This document shows positions 32,894 to 47,055 of a DNA stretch of 64,000 nucleotides, in pieces. The stretch is taken from positions 22,295-86,294 of the forward strand of contig MNCI01003108.1 in NCBI GenBank assembly GCA_015680685.1. Reading direction: 5' to 3'. This stretch comes from Gnetum montanum (taxonomy: Eukaryota > Streptophyta > Gnetopsida > Gnetales > Gnetaceae). The position numbers and the translations under genes were made by a program. The notes beneath the pieces are model-generated. The model ran no database searches, was not told the DNA's origin, and was given only the letters and a program-made list of their open reading frames with translations. Within the stretch, counting starts at the first letter, position 1. Each line of letters begins with the position of its first letter.

Positions 32894-35800
32894 ATCCTTT
32901 GACATATTGTGACAAGTGTGACATCCTCTCAGGATGCTATATCATTGAGGTTTCTTATCTATGGTCCTTTCAATTATATATCATTGTGATATTGAATCAT
33001 ATTCTTGTATATTTTCCAAAGGGTTGCCCTTATGGTAAGGTCCTTGTAAGATTTTCATTATAGAGCCATTTCTATGATGCTAGCAACCTTTGTGATCTAA
33101 ACATGCTTGACGATAGATGTAATTGTATTATTATGCTTTCCTCTACTAGACTTTCTTAGTGGTTGAACAAGTTATGGTTTTATTTCAATAAGGTTGATGG
33201 AAGTTCTATTAGCAACTAATAAATTGTTGCTCAAGGAACTTTCATCTTTGATCTTCAATGGTTCATCTAGGATGAATTGAACCTCGTCTCTACTTTAATC
33301 TCCTCCCAAATGACATGTTTCATGATAGCATTGCTTGGAATGTGTAGGATGTAGTATCCTTGCACCCTGACTTATCTTAGATACAATAAGTGCGAGAATT
33401 ATAGACTAGGCCATGATTTCACCTAGGTACCTTGGGATGGAGGACCTTCATACATGTGCTCTTAGTGGGCCTCGTTCTAGGTGGATAAAGATCATCATTG
33501 GTATAATAATGTACAATCATGGTTATGACTATATGTTTGTCTAGTTGTGTGGGTGCACCTTTCTTTGGCTACGTTACAAGTCTCTCATGCATGTCCCTTT
33601 CACTTTGGCTATCACTTATTATCATAAGGCTTTGTGCTTTATCCTTGGCTTTGGCTTATTTTTGGATTCTAATGAAAATGCATTTGAGGCCTTATGTGCC
33701 TCTCCAACACAAATTTTGTTGTGGTCCTTGTTTTAATGCCCTCTGATGCTTTAGGCTTGATTACCCTTATTGTAGGTCATTTGGGTATTTCATTCCCTCT
33801 TGTGGCTTGGTTGTGTTGGGATTTATGGCATTACTTCTTTGATTGTTGACATACCTTAAGGCATTTTAGTTTGGAGACGTATTGGGGTAGGTCATTCCTA
33901 ATTTTGATCCACTTTGAGACCTCACCTCTCTTGTTGAGTGTCTTCTTTAGAGGATGCATCCTCTCTAATGTTGGTTTTAACAGTATGAATTAAAACTTCT
34001 TATTGTTGAGACTTGTGGTTGGCTAGAACTTAGTCTTCCTTTATGTGTTTTTGGATGAGGTGGTGAATTTTTGATATTTATGCCCTCTTATGGATTTGTT
34101 GAGAACTTGGTCTTAATTAAGAACTAGTATTAGTGGCTAGGCCTAGTTCATCCTTGATCGTGTCCTCATGATGGTTTCTATTATGTAAGTATATCTAATT
34201 TACTCATTTAGTTTTACATGATTAATATCTATGCATGTAGTTGAGATCCTACTCTTTATGGCATTTTGAGATTGTTGTATCTTTATTGTTTTGATCATGC
34301 TTGATGGTTGCATTTGATAGTTGGTGTGGTGTATATGATTCTTGCTAACTCTTTTGTTTCCAAGCTACTATTTTGACCTTACAAGTAGTAGAGGTACAAA
34401 GATGCAGAAAATAGGAACCTCAGTTAATTTTGTGAGCACTATGTCTTTGGGGTAGATAAGTAATCTTAAGACCTCAATGGATTAGTTATGCGGTCTCATA
34501 ATCCTAACATTGGGTTTTGGATTTATCTATACTAATGTTGTGATGGAATAGATTTTACATCATGATTTGTTTGATTATTAGTGCTTAGGGTGGGCACTAA
34601 TAGAGGACGGTGGCTTATTCTAGATCCCTTCAGATATTTGGGTGAGTAGAAGACATGGAACAATATCTTTGGTCATGCCAAATACTGATGGTGCAAGAGT
34701 AACTAATACCTTAAGGTCCCACTATGACAGGTGATGGATCTTCAGATGGCATTTTTCATTACTTAATCATTGTGTTCATGTTCTAGTCTATTATTTTTTA
34801 TGGCAATCTTGCTATGGGTGTAGTGCCTTAGTTGGCCATATGCATGTAGAAACAAGTTTTCAAATTAGAAGGATGTAGCTTTGATATTGCTCCTAATGGC
34901 CTAATAGCTTAGGATGGACGTAGGTACTTCATCCTTTAGCCTACTAGGTCGCGGTAGCATTCCCAAATATTATGTATTATGCTTACCAAAAGTATCCATA
35001 CTTTCATGTATGCAATATTATAATGATGTAATGTATTTATTATCAACAATTCATGCATCAAAGAGTGTTACATGTTTGATGTCCTTATGGACTAGGTTTT
35101 CCCCTTATTGTAGGCCTATGACATACCCTATGACAAGGCTAAGTTCAATGCACCATGTTCCTTATATAGCTAGTCTCTCTTGTTGTTAGCACTTTTGCTC
35201 TACATTGTAACTTGTCTCTATTCCCTAATATGAAACCTCCCAAAGCTCTATGGCAAGTTCTACCTTGTGAACAATGTTGTAATATGGAGGTTATGGCATC
35301 TTCTTGTCTATGGTGTTCTTGAATTGATGCTTTGAATCATTTGGCAATTTTAACATGCCTTAATGATTTTCCCTCCAAGAATTATGTGAGACTGTGGCTG
35401 TTCTAGGGGCATGATTAGTTGTTGAACTTTTTCTTTAGGATCCATGATTATAACAATCTTATTCATGGGTGATCAATGGTGGATTATAGCTAAATTTCAA
35501 ATAATTTGTATAATGAGCCTAGTTGTGACAATAGGTGGTTTTTGGTGGCCATGGTATTGCAATGATAGATTGAATGATTGATTTTTAGATGTTGGTGTCA
35601 TGATCAATCACAATGTAGTAGCAAGTCTTGGGTAATGTTGCCTAGGCTCCTTCTCCCTTAGTTGGATGTAATCTTTTGGGGTAGTTTTATAGGTTGTGGA
35701 ATGATGTTCCAGCCTTGCATAAATGGTGTTACAAGTTCTCAAATCATTAACTTCTCTTGGAGGCCCTACTTGGTATCACTCTACATGTAAGATAATTGCT

Positions 35801-38063
35801 TAAGCCTAGGCTCTCATGACTTAGGGCTTTTGGCTTGTTTCGGGTTATGGTGTATGGCCCCTTCTCTTTGGTGTAATGTTAGATTTTTTTAGTTCCTAAT
35901 TCTCTATAGTTGGAACAATGATGTTAGTATTCCCCTTTAGCATTTAACTCGTTAGCCTAATGGCATGGCCTATTTTCCCATTTGCATGCAAATTCCTTAG
36001 TTTTTGACAACATAATGTTTAGCTAAGTTGAGATAACTATTTTTTTGTGAGTTTTGAATGCAAATTATATTTGAGTCCTATTCCAAACATTGGTCCTGAC
36101 AACCAAAATTCATGGAACCCATATTAGACACAAGCTATGATTGCCACACTTGAATGCATTTACGCCTTTGTAGATCCTATGGTTGGTGCAACCTTGATGC
36201 TCTTGTAATTTTTAAGCAAGGTCCATTTGGTTCTTTGGTGAACCTCCCCTATTAAAAACCTTATGGATATGGATAGTATATTATAGTTTGGTGATGGTTA
36301 TGCCAATCTAATGTAATTTTAAAATGTCTTAAGGGCATAGTCTTCCTATGGGTAAATTGTTAATGATGACTCTCTAAATCTTGTTCTATGTTCGATGATA
36401 ATATAGGTAGTGGTGGGACCTTATTCATAATAAATGTTATATTTGTAGAGGTTGGGTATCATGAATTGATAAATCAAGTCTCGTATGATGAAATGTAAGT
36501 CTTTCTTATGGTAGTTTCAATGATTGGTCCTTTGGCACTTCACAATGATCCTTGATGTTGGATAGAATGTGGGTAAGACCTACAAATCTACGTCTTCCCA
36601 CAATAGGTGATGGTTAAACAATGCAATTGAGTTGGCTTGGTGGTCTTTCTTGGCATGTACAATGGGTACAATGCAAATTGGTTGGTCTACCCACTTTTAA
36701 GAAGGAATCTTATGATGAGGACCTTTCCAATTGAACAAAAATAAATAAATAATATGGGTTGATTGGATGTATAGATGTTCATGACATGGTAGGAAATGTT
36801 GATTATGGGAACTTGGATGTTCCCTAGAGACTTATGTCAATGTTTATTCTCATAGGTATTTTGGCATGCTTCATTGATGCAAGCTTCCAAAGAATGGTGC
36901 TTGTCCCACATCTCAGGGTAGAAAGGATAGGTTGTAAGGGGCATTTGTAGTTAATCCTTCCTATAGATGGGATACCAAGGTTGTAACAAGAGATGTGGAT
37001 AGAGGGTTGTCTCAAGGTTAGTTTCCCTGGTCATCCTCCACTTGTTCAAGCATTCAAGCAAGAAAACTTGATGTTGGACATACTTAATGATTTCAAATAA
37101 TAGAATGTGTTGGGATGTCTTGATAGCATCTTGGAAAAGTTTTCTAGACAAATTTTGGATCTTCTCCATAGTCATGGATATGGGGTATATTGTCCCATGA
37201 TGGAAATGTGGATAGTGATGCTGGTTCATTCATTGATGGCAAGGTTAGAACAAAATGATCTACCTTTGAACCTTGTTTGGAAGGAGGATTTCACTTAGCT
37301 TCCTTCTTACTAGCCTAGACTTGTGTTAGAGAATTAAAAGAACAATGGTTGTTAATATGCACATAGTGATCTAGTGCTTAGATGGCTAGACTGGTATGAT
37401 CCCATAGGTCTCAAAGCCAGAAGTAGAACCTAGGGTTCTTATAATCTTGAGTTGCTTGTTGAGATGTGGCTCTCTTGAAGCATGTCCTCTTTAAGATGTG
37501 GACTCGCAAGTCCATCACCAGGGCTAAAAATGAATTGACATGGCTCTCTTGGAGCATGTCCTCTTTAAGATATGGTTTTGCAAGTCCATCACTAAGGCCA
37601 AAAATGAATCATGGTGAGCCTTCAAATTGATGATAAAAAAAATCTTTGGGATTCAATGGATGTCAAGAAGCCATTCAAAAGGGCTTTAGCTAAACTCATA
37701 AGAGAGGAGTACATCCTCTTGCCTAGGTATGGGACTATGTAGGAGGACATGTCTCTTAGATCCAAATTAAGGGATGGATCTAAGGGATGCCTTAGAGATG
37801 TTGGTCCTTTAAGTTAGCCTTATTCCTCTCGTCATGGAGTAGGGATGGTTTTTGGATTCCTCCAAATGCTTTTTATGTTTTCTGCGAGAACTTGGAAAGA
37901 CATATCAAGTATTAGGGTTGGTACCTTCCTTCAAGCCTAGTATCAATTAAGTTGAGTAACTCCCTAGAATTGATGGAGTTCCAAACTTGTACTTGAACTC
38001 TAATCTCAAAGCTTATCCTAGGCTATGTTTCAAGGATGTTGCTTCTTTTATGCAAGTGAGGAT
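32894..38063. other. LARD-like element interior, no gene recognised
   Basis: 5.17 kb, T- and G-rich on the given strand. No gag, protease, RT or integrase motif was found on either strand. Open runs of about 60-113 codons (for example 32564-32905 -, 34914-35189 +, 36951-37229 -) have no similarity I recognise. A near-exact direct repeat containing TGGCTCTCTTG(A/G)AGCATGTC occurs near 37465 and 37540. Confidence 0.55.
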
Positions 38064-38391
38064 TGTGAAAGAGGTCTTAGGATAGAGGTTTCCCCTAGTT
38101 CCTTCCCATGGTTTAAGGACCATGGAATAGTTTGAGGTATTTGTGCATGACACTCATGTGTTACAAAATCCATTCTAGCTTGGCGATACTAAGCAAGCAA
38201 CAGGACTTTATCCTATTATTCCCCTATTAGTCCTCCTCATCTTACCCTCACATTATAGAACTACATGGGCCCTGATTCTATGATGTTTGTAGATATGTAG
38301 GCAACCTAGATTGGATAGTCCAGGTGTGGTGCTACACCAAACCTTGTACCAGATCATGAGTGACCTAGAGGTGAGGCATCTTGATGAACCG
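38064..38391 (+). repeat. LARD-like element 3' LTR, segment 1
   Basis: Starts TGTGAAAGAGG and parallels 32292-32600. It ends at catct (38387-38391), the left target duplication of E4. Confidence 0.65.
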
Positions 38392-39203
38392 TGATATCAC
38401 ATCCATGATATTGGGTTCGCAATATCAGAGCCTTCCACCCAATATCAAGCATTCAATATTGGGACCTTCCTCGTTGCCTATAAATAAGAGGTAGGTGCAC
38501 TTGGTTTTGGCAATTAGTCTTAGTCCCTTATGCAAACTCTTGCCTTTTTCCCTTTCTAAAAATAGAATTATTTTTGAGTGGCTGCAGTAGGAGTCATAAA
38601 GTGAATGGATCTTTATTCAAGCATTGTGTACCTGAGCACACCTTGTGTACAACAATAAAGAAGAATTTTGTGATAAACCTTGCAGCATTCAGAATAGATT
38701 AATTAATGTTAATTACTGTTACTTAATGCTTTCCTTAGTTAATTAATGTTCTCTCTCTCACCCTACAACTCTCCTAAGTAAGCACACTCAGTATGACCAC
38801 TTCGAGCATGCATGTAACACTTGGTAACCTAGTAACAATTAGCGTTTGGTAATCCCAGTAGTGTTGCACTGGTTCAGGATGTGTACAGAAAGTGAGAACA
38901 AATGTTGGTGTTAGGACTAGTTAAAGCATAGTTGAGTAGTTAAATTAAATTAGTTACTTAGTTATCTCGCTCCTCCCTTTGTAGCACTAGGACATAAAAA
39001 TATAAAAGCCATAAAAATCATATACCTCAAGTTTACTTAACCATACAATCGTGCCATACAAGTAAGCTTTAGAAGACAATGATTGACTAACCCGTCCTTG
39101 TTCCATAAAGGCGCATAAGCACTTAGTCCTTGGAATTTGACTAGATCATGTGTGTATGCTCATATTTATATGGTTGAGCATAGGGATACCTTGCCGCTCA
39201 TCA
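38392..39203 (+). repeat. E4 5' LTR
   Basis: TGATGAACCGTGATATCAC ... CCGCTCATCA. Five GATATC/GATATT/AATATC/AATATT motifs lie before the TATA box (38479-38486). AATAAA at 38654-38659. Confidence 0.9.
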
Positions 39204-39204
39204 T

Positions 39205-39222
39205 TGGCATCATTGCCAGGGA
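39205..39222 (+). other. E4 primer binding site, tRNA-Asp type, weakened
   Basis: TGGCATCATTGCCAGGGA. The differences from the tRNA-Asp complement are transitions, as in the other copies. Confidence 0.8.
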
Positions 39223-39343
39223 ATTTGTTTTTTGTGCACTAATTAGAACTTAGGAAATCTTTCTCATCGTTGGAATGAACCCTTAAGGGTTGGTTATCTT
39301 AAAATTATTAAAAAGAAGAATATTGCACACTAAATAGACAATT

Positions 39344-41260
39344 ATGTCTCCTTCTTCTTACGAAAGTGTTTCACCGCCTAGGTTTGATACAGGGAACAAT
39401 CGGAGGTGTAGTACACATGATAATCCACCAGTCCCTCAACAGTTTCATGTGGTATACATTCATCCCAATGAGTATATACCAAACTTTACCTTTATCCTCT
39501 ACCAGGATGAACAACTGCATTGGCATGATTTAGAAGGTAACATAGTGTTACCTCCTGATCGCTCAGTTCTAGGCATGCTTCTTCATGATCTCACATGAAT
39601 TGGTATGCAACACTTACAAGCAGAGTACGTTGTGCATGCTCATAACTCAAGAGAGTATCAACCCATAGAGGCACAACATCAAAGGGATCTACAATAGGAG
39701 AGACATCATGAATCCATGAAGGGAAAGTTGTCTCAAAATGTCCCGTATGTCATAAGTGAAAATGAGGGTGGTGAACCTGCCTTAGGAAGTCTCCCACACA
39801 ATGATGTTCCTCTCGTTAACTTTGATCAAGGGGTTGTGTATCAAAATCTTCACTCAACTATCCATAACCTAGATTCGGGTACCAACAGACACAAAGGGTC
39901 TGGAAAAGGAACATGAACACATGACAAAGATGGACATTTCGATCATAACCGTGATCGAGGCCATGACCATCAAAGAGAAGGAAGTAAGCATCATCATGGT
40001 GATGGTCCTCCCTCTTCTTCACCTTCATCATTTCCTTCACCCTCTCCTTTAGGATCTAGACACAATCATAAGAAAAAAGACCATGAGGATAATAGTAAGT
40101 AGAACAGAGATGATAGACAAAACAATTGAGAAAATGGATGAGGGCATTCTAGAGAAACTCATCATGAAAGGAGGGAAGGTAGAGAACCACATAGGCATCA
40201 TAGAAGCCATAGATAGTACGATCATGATGAACCCCTACTCACTACCTAAAGTATGCTAGACATAACTGAGGCTATTAGAGTTCCAACAAGGCACCAAAAA
40301 GATAGTAGGATCAAGAGATTAGACATGAACAATGTTCCATGATTTGAAGGGGGATACAATGCTGATCCTCAAAATCATCTACAAGAATTTCATGATGCAC
40401 GTGCCTTACAAAACATAAAAAAAATGGAAAAAACTAAAGTTGTTCCCACAGACACTAGTTAAAGAAGCAAAGAGTTGGTACCAGTCTGTAGAATCAAAAT
40501 CCATTCATAGGTGGAATACCATGTTAGAATTTTTCAACAATAAGTACCAAACGTACTCCCGAGTGTCCAACTTATGAAAGCAAATCCAAGGATGGAAACA
40601 AGGAGGACATGAACCCTTGGATGCTATCATGGATCGATATTATGCACTGTTACATCATTGTCCTGGCCATGGTTATTCGCAGAGGGATCAACCGCACCAT
40701 CTAGTAGATGGGCTTAGGCATGAAATGTGAAGAACGCTTGAGACTTATGCTCAAGGAAGACTATCTAAGCTTAGGGCCCATCAAGTATAGAGATTATTGG
40801 AGCAAGTTGCTAGAGAGGAAGGTGAGCTAAGGAAAAGAGAGAGTGCGGAAGAATATAACAGAGATCCTTCCCTTCAAAAGAAGGGAGTAAGATTTTGTGA
40901 GGATGAAGAAGAGTCACCACTCGAAGAGATGATGAATAGGAAAATTTTTCCTATTTAAAAGTTGGCATTGAAAGTATTTGGCAAAGGTAGACCAAATGTA
41001 GGACTCCCTAGATAATAGATTTCAAACCGTTCTCAAAATAGTAGAGGAGTCTAGAGAGCAAGGTAGTGATCATGAAAAGAGAAAAAAGAGAGAAGCTAAA
41101 TATGCACATAACAAGGGTAAGGGAAAAGTTGCCATCATCGAAGAGGTTGTGGATTCAGATACAGACAATGATAGTGGATGTGAGATGTGCCAATATGACC
41201 ATCCTAAGGAATGTTGCCCTATAATCTCATCTGCAAGAGTCTGGGGTGTATGCACTTAAC
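39344..41260 (+). pseudogene. E4 gag, decayed
   Basis: N-terminal block MSPSSYESVSPPRF, VVYIHPNEYIPNFTFIL and GNIVLPPDRSVLGMLL (39344-39598). Then a His/Ser/Pro-rich linker, the core (IQGWKQGGHEPLDAIMDRYY, around 40587-40646), a charged segment and the zinc knuckle CEMCQYDHPKECC (41179-41217) with all ligands kept. Broken by stops and frameshifts. Confidence 0.85.
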
Positions 41261-41874
41261 CCATAATTAAACAAAAGGCAAACACCCTGAAGGTTACCTT
41301 ATCCTCAAGGTAACCCAAGACAGTTCCACTAACCCTTAACGTATTATCCAAGTGGAACTCCACCACAACCAACGGAGCAGTATCAACAATGGCAACACCC
41401 ACAATCATGGGAAATGCCACCACCACAGCAACAGTATCCTTACCATCAACTTGACCCGTATGGATATTACGTGCAGCAGCCAATCTCTCCATGTGACTCT
41501 ACTGGTCACATCAGCTTGGAACCTCACTACTAACCCATGAGTATTATAGGACTCCTTCTCCTAGGGGTGATGTTCCACAAACATACTATCCTTCTCATTT
41601 GGCTACATCTCTTCCACCCATATCTCCATTACCACCTGCTCCAACTATGTAGGGTGAGTTCCCTACCCAGCCGTAGCAACGTAACACTATAAGGGCTGTT
41701 AACTCTCAATCTACTATTGGTCCTAACAACCTCATGAAGAAAAGACCTTTTTTTAGAACCAACAGTCCAACTAAGTTCTTGCAACCATAAGCAGCTAATC
41801 CCTTAGATACCTCATTACCAATCAAAACTTCGAAACTCCCTTTAGACCAAACACCACACCCAACGCATACAGTC

Positions 41875-42310
41875 ATGTTAACTCATGCCGTCATCGATTG
41901 GATAAAAGCTAGCCATCTTCCTAGGAAATTCTCTGATCCTAGGAGTCCTCTTATATATCTACAGATTGCTAGGAATGAGCTGTGCAAAGCTCTTTTGGAT
42001 TTAGGTTCTAGGGTCAACTTAATTTCTCAAGAAATGTACAAGGCCTGGAACTTGCCTCCATTAAAAAAGAGTAACATTCATTTAGAGTTGGCCAACCAGT
42101 CCATCACTATCCCATTAGGACTAGTGGAGGACATTGTCACCGCTATTTGTGGATGGTCATATCTAGCTGATTTCCTAGTGATTTAGGTCAACAACAGTAA
42201 GGGGGACTTCCCAATCATAATGGAAAGAGCATGGCTAAGCACAATTGACGTGCACCTAGGAATCTATGATCTTTCCTTGGAAATATCAAAGGAAAATATG
42301 TTTGGAAAGA
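41875..42310 (+). pseudogene. E4 aspartic protease, decayed
   Basis: ALLDLGSRVNLISQEMYKAW then HLELANQSITIPLGLVED (open 41875-42186), followed after a TAG by VNNSKGDFPIIMERAWLSTI. The active-site D-L-G is present, and MGR has become MER. Confidence 0.83.
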
Positions 42311-42529
42311 GATCGAGAAAAAGAAAGTTCCATGCATTGCACATGGTGACACAGGGTGTAATTACGTGCACAAGTCATGGTTTGTACAATGTTTAACATT
42401 GTCTGCATGCAATCAGTGTGCACAAGTGACTAATATACAAAGGTGCCTATATGTAGCAAACACAAGATAAGAAGGCACCTAGTGGCTGATAGCTGATTAA
42501 GAGAGTAGTTCAACTATATGCATGGAACC

Positions 42530-43989
42530 AACTGAGGGTTTGACTTGCGCTTACATCAATAGCATAGACACATTAGAGCAAGTCCATCGCCAACTTCCAA
42601 GTCTTGACATTGAAAATATTAACTAGGGGAAGTTGGAAATCCTGATAAGTTTAAGCATGAGCCCCTTAAGTTAAAACCATTACCCACTAGTATGGAATAC
42701 ACATTTCTCAAGAATGGAAAACTAGTAATTATTAATGCTAAGCTTGCTCCTCAACAAAAAGAGAGACTGTTGAAGGTAATAAATAAATGGTCAAAGGCCT
42801 TTGCTTGGTCATATCCTAAATTAATAGGAATAGATCCTAGGATATGCCAACATAGAATTTACATCGATCCTTCCATGAAGCCTCGAAGACAACCGTAGAG
42901 ACGACTTAACCCAAAGCTTAAGCAAGTGGTTAAGCAAGAAATTGAACAGCTTCTAAAAGCTGGGTTCATATACCCCATTGCTGATAGTGAATAGGTTAGT
43001 CCCTTAGTTATTATGCTGAAAAAGGAAGGCAAATGGAGGATGTGCCTAGATTTTAGGCTACTGAATATGGCAACATTCAAAGCCCACTTTCCATTGCCAT
43101 TCGTCGAATAAGTCTTAGACACCATTGCAGGGCATCGCTACTATAGTTTTTTGGATGAGTACAATGGGTACAACCAAATACAAATAGCCCTAGAAGACAA
43201 AGCCAAGACTACGTTCACCAGTCCTTGGGGAACATTTACATACAAACAGATCTCGTTTGGCTTATGTAATGCCCCCGCAATGTTTCAATGATTAGTTTTA
43301 AGCATATTCCAACAGTAGATAGGAAATGATGTGGAGGTCTTCATGGATGACTTCTCCACCTATGGAGCAAACTTTAATTAAGCCTTGGACAGGTTACAGA
43401 AAGTACTAAAACGATGTGTAGAAATCAATTTAAGGCTCAACTGGCAAAAAAGCCATTTAATGGTCCAAGAAGGCGTTGTACTAGGGCATAAGATCTCACA
43501 AATAGGGATAGAGGTAGACCTTGAAAAGATCAAAGTTATTCAAGGAATTACTCGACAACCTAAAACTGTAAAAGATATTTAGTCATTCCTTGGATACACT
43601 GGCTATTATAAAAGATTCATTGAGAACTTTTCAAAGGTTGCAAAACCATTGGTTGAACTAACGAAAAAGGACGTACCTTTCGAATGGACCAGGGAATGCA
43701 AATTAGCTTTCCAAAATTTAAAATAGAAGCTCATGGAAACACCCATTCTACAAGCTCCTGACTCATTTAGACCATTCCATATAATGACTGACGCATTCCA
43801 ACTATGCTTTAGGAGCCATACTTACATAGTTAGATGGCCAAAAATGTCCTTATTACATCCACTGTGCAAGTAGGAGTATTGCTGGTGCACAACTTAACTA
43901 CATTACAACAAAGAAAGAGTTAATGGCTGTAGTGTTTACACTAGAAAAATTTAGACACTATGTATTGGGTTATAAGGTATTTGTACATA
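42530..43989 (+). pseudogene. E4 reverse transcriptase and truncated RNase H, decayed
   Basis: Linker EPTEGLTCAYINSI, then MEYTFLKNGKLVIINAKLAP. Conserved RT blocks DFRLLNMATFKAHFPLPF and SFGLCNAPAMFQ follow, with catalytic F-M-D-D at 43340-43351, then the connection (FIENFSKVAKPLVEL). RNase H breaks off at LEKFRHYVLGYKVFVH beside the N at 43990. Stops include positions near 42896, 42992 and 43289. Confidence 0.85.
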
Positions 43990-44059
43990 NATCTCCTTAC
44001 ACAACAAACACCACAAGGGTTGGACAATAAAAAGAAATAATAGTTTCTTCACCAAGCCA

Positions 44060-45190
44060 AGTATTTTATGGAGATCAATGGGCAACTTTATAAAGTATGT
44101 CCTGATGGTTTGGTTCGATGGTGTGTTCCTGATATAGATCAATTACAAGTTCTCCAAGACGCTCATGAGGGTCCTTGTGGGGGTCATTATGCTAGGAGAT
44201 GAACATCCATTAAAATCCTGCTTGCAGGATATTATTGGCCTACATTGTTTGGGGATGCCCATCATTTTGTCCAATCTTGTGAGCACTGTCAACATGATGG
44301 GGGAGTGACTACTAGAATGAAGGGTCCACAACAATGGATTCAACCTTTAGAACCCTTCGACATATGGGGAATTGATTTTATGGGGTCTATTACACCAATG
44401 TTCAATGAAAAAGCTTACATCGTTGTTGCAATTGACTACTTTACAAAATGGGCAAAAGCAGCCACTGTTAAAGATTGTACATCATCTATAGCTGCACGAT
44501 TTGTTCAAAAACAAATCATAAACAGGTTTGGCATACCTCGTGCACTTATTTCTGACAATGACACACATTTTATAGGTGCAACTTTTTGGAAGCTAATGCA
44601 ACACTTAGGGGTTGAACACAAATTGACTACACCATACCACCATCAAGTGAATGGTCAAGCTGAAGTCACCAATGGGAAGATTACAAAAATATTGACAAGA
44701 ACTATTAGCAAGTATAGGTGAGCTTGGAGCACCAAACTGAATGATGCTCTTTGGGCATACCGCTCCACATGGAAACTCCCTATAGGCTACTCTCCCTATG
44801 AGTTAGTGTACGGAAAACTTCCAATGCTTCTCATTCAAGTAGAACTCCATACACTATCTATGGCATGTGATCTCAACATTGACCTTGATCTAACACAAAA
44901 AGAACGATTAATGACCCTTAACTTGCTAGATGAGAACTGGTTAGCCGCTGTGTCATCTAACAAATTGCATAGGGCCTTCAATAAACAATGTCATGACCTA
45001 AGGATTAGAAAACTTAAATATCAACCTGAAGATAAGGTTTTCTACTGGAATCCCACACATGTGCCACAACGAACCATATTTCAAACAATGTGGAAAGGAC
45101 CTTATGTCATTCATGTCACTTTTCCTTCAGGGGCCATGATGATTTACAAACCTGAGAGCCCGAACAAGAAACTATTGGTCAACATCCAAT
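44060..45190 (+). pseudogene. E4 integrase, best preserved in the window
   Basis: Zinc finger (HEGPCGGHYARR ... CEHCQHDGGVTTR), then an open run 44245-44721 with GIDFMGSITPMFNEKAYIVV, AIDYFTKWAKA, ISDNDTHF and TPYHHQVNGQAEVTNGKI. Two catalytic Asp remain, but the Glu is Lys (TNGKI instead of TNREI, a GAG to AAG change). The C-terminus (44806-45192) has EDKVFYWNPTHVPQR and MWKGPYVIHVTFPSG. Few stops (44720, 45190). Confidence 0.87.
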
Positions 45191-46869
45191 AGACCAAACC
45201 TTTCCATGAGCCTAGGACAGCCAGTACCAATGCTACCTCTATTGGTGGACAACCTTGCTCCCTATTTCGAATTACCTCCTACCACCTCAGTTGTGGGGGA
45301 GACAGTCACCAATGCTAACCATTCAAAGCCCTCAATTCCTTTTGTATTTTTGTTTTACACATTTTTTTTGCACATTTTTCAATTTTTCTTATTTTTTGTC
45401 TTACACCATCGTTTATATTTTTACTATTTCTTTGTTTGATTTCCTTTTATTCCTCTTACAATAAGTGCTCATGATGGTGGATTGTATTATAATGATGTTG
45501 GTTGCTAATGTTTGGTTTTTGCCTTTGATTTTCAATGTTGGTACTAAAATATGGTTCTTTTGATAAAATAAGCAATGAGTCCACATTGTTCATTCATCCA
45601 TTCAACTCTGTGGTCTCCCTTGGCTTGGAACTGTACTGTCCCTTTTTCTAAATAAACTTGTTAATGAATTAGTGGCTTTGTATTCTTCAACCAAGGAAGG
45701 ATTCAATGGTTGAAAAGGGTGTGACTTCAAGGGGATTCGACGCACTTATGCTGGCTATTCTCTTAGGTACCTGGTGCTTTTCATGGGTTTTCTGCCATTC
45801 CACCGATGACCAAACATCAAGAAGCCAAATGAATCAAATAAGTCTTTGCATGGTGTGGTTCTCACGCAAAAAAAAAAAAAAAAAAAAAAAAAACTAGTGA
45901 GAATTCAAAGCACACCCCTTAGACATAATAAAGAAATATGGGGGCCCTTTCTCTGGTTATGGCACTAGAAAGACATGTTATCCATGCCTAAAGATTCCCT
46001 CTAACTAAGGCCCTTTCTTGCTTCCTACTTCTCCATCTCACTCTCCTTGGAATGGTGGTGACTCTTTGGGGAAGCATTCTTGTTACTTTAGGAGGATGGA
46101 TTGGTCAAGTGTATTGATGAAAGATCACTAAATGTAGTTGGTTTAAGTCCAGATTTGGAATGAGTTCTACTCAGTCACCTTAACCATAAAATACACAAGG
46201 GACTTTACACAACGTTGCTCTTAGGATTCCATTCCATCTTCTCCTCTCCATTTTTCTTCCCATTTTCCACCTCATTGTCGATTTTATGATTAGTTTGTAT
46301 TTTGGTTGATGAATTTTTTCTCCTTGGTAAATTCTTGTGGGTAAGCTTTTAATCATTGTTCCATGTGTCATTCCTAGAGCCTACAGACTCTTTGGTTTGT
46401 GGGTTTGTCAAGGCATAAAAGGCATGAGTTTTCTTTGGGGAGGGCCCACTGACATTCCTTTATGGTGCAATTGTTAAATTATTTTCCTTAACCATTTCTT
46501 GCAATAAGCAATTTCTCATATCATCCCCATCCATAACATCCATTTTATTGGCATCGCCATTGTTATTTTTCCCATCTTTCTTGTTCCTTCTATTTTTTCC
46601 ATCTTATTGCTACGGAGGTTCGCTCTTAGTCGTGGAGGCCCTATCACAGATTTTTCCATTCTACTACTTGTTTCACCCCTACACCTTAGGTAGTCACCAG
46701 TAATAAAACTCTAACCCAATATCTGCCATAACCACAACTCAGCTAATGCGCTTTATATCGAGGCAAGGTATCAATTGCATTGTGGTTTATCTATCCTTGC
46801 TAATTTGTGACAATGTTGTGTGTGTAGATGACGATCATACAAACAATGAACTAGGATAGGAGGGATCAC
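45191..46869 (+). other. E4 post-integrase region
   Basis: No gene. Purine tract CAGTTGTGGGGGA near 45288-45300, a T-rich minisatellite, a poly(A) run at about 45869-45893, a second tract near 46625-46637 (TCTTAGTCGTGGAGG) and the landmark GGCATAAAAGGCATGAG near 46412. Layout parallels E1. Confidence 0.6.
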
Positions 46870-47055
46870 TTGGGATGGACTAGAGCTAGAGTGTTTACGA
46901 AAGGAACAAGTTTGGTTGTGTGGCTATGGATAAACAACGAAAGATGCAATCGTGACATTAGCAGCAATGCACCTTGTTTTCTTTTCTCTCTCTTCAAGCT
47001 ATCAAATAAGAGTTTGGATGTCATTTATGTACAATGTTCACTACCATGGGTATGA
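46870..47055 (+). CDS. E4 small conserved post-integrase ORF (61 aa, unknown)
   Basis: MGWTRARVFTKGTSLVVWLW followed by INNERCN, matching E1 at 14507-14570 nearly residue for residue. The upstream part (from GTGTGTGTAG, about 46820) is broken by a TAG. Position relative to the 3' LTR is the same as in E1 and E2. Confidence 0.42.
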   Translation: MGWTRARVFTKGTSLVVWLWINNERCNRDISSNAPCFLFSLFKLSNKSLDVIYVQCSLPWV

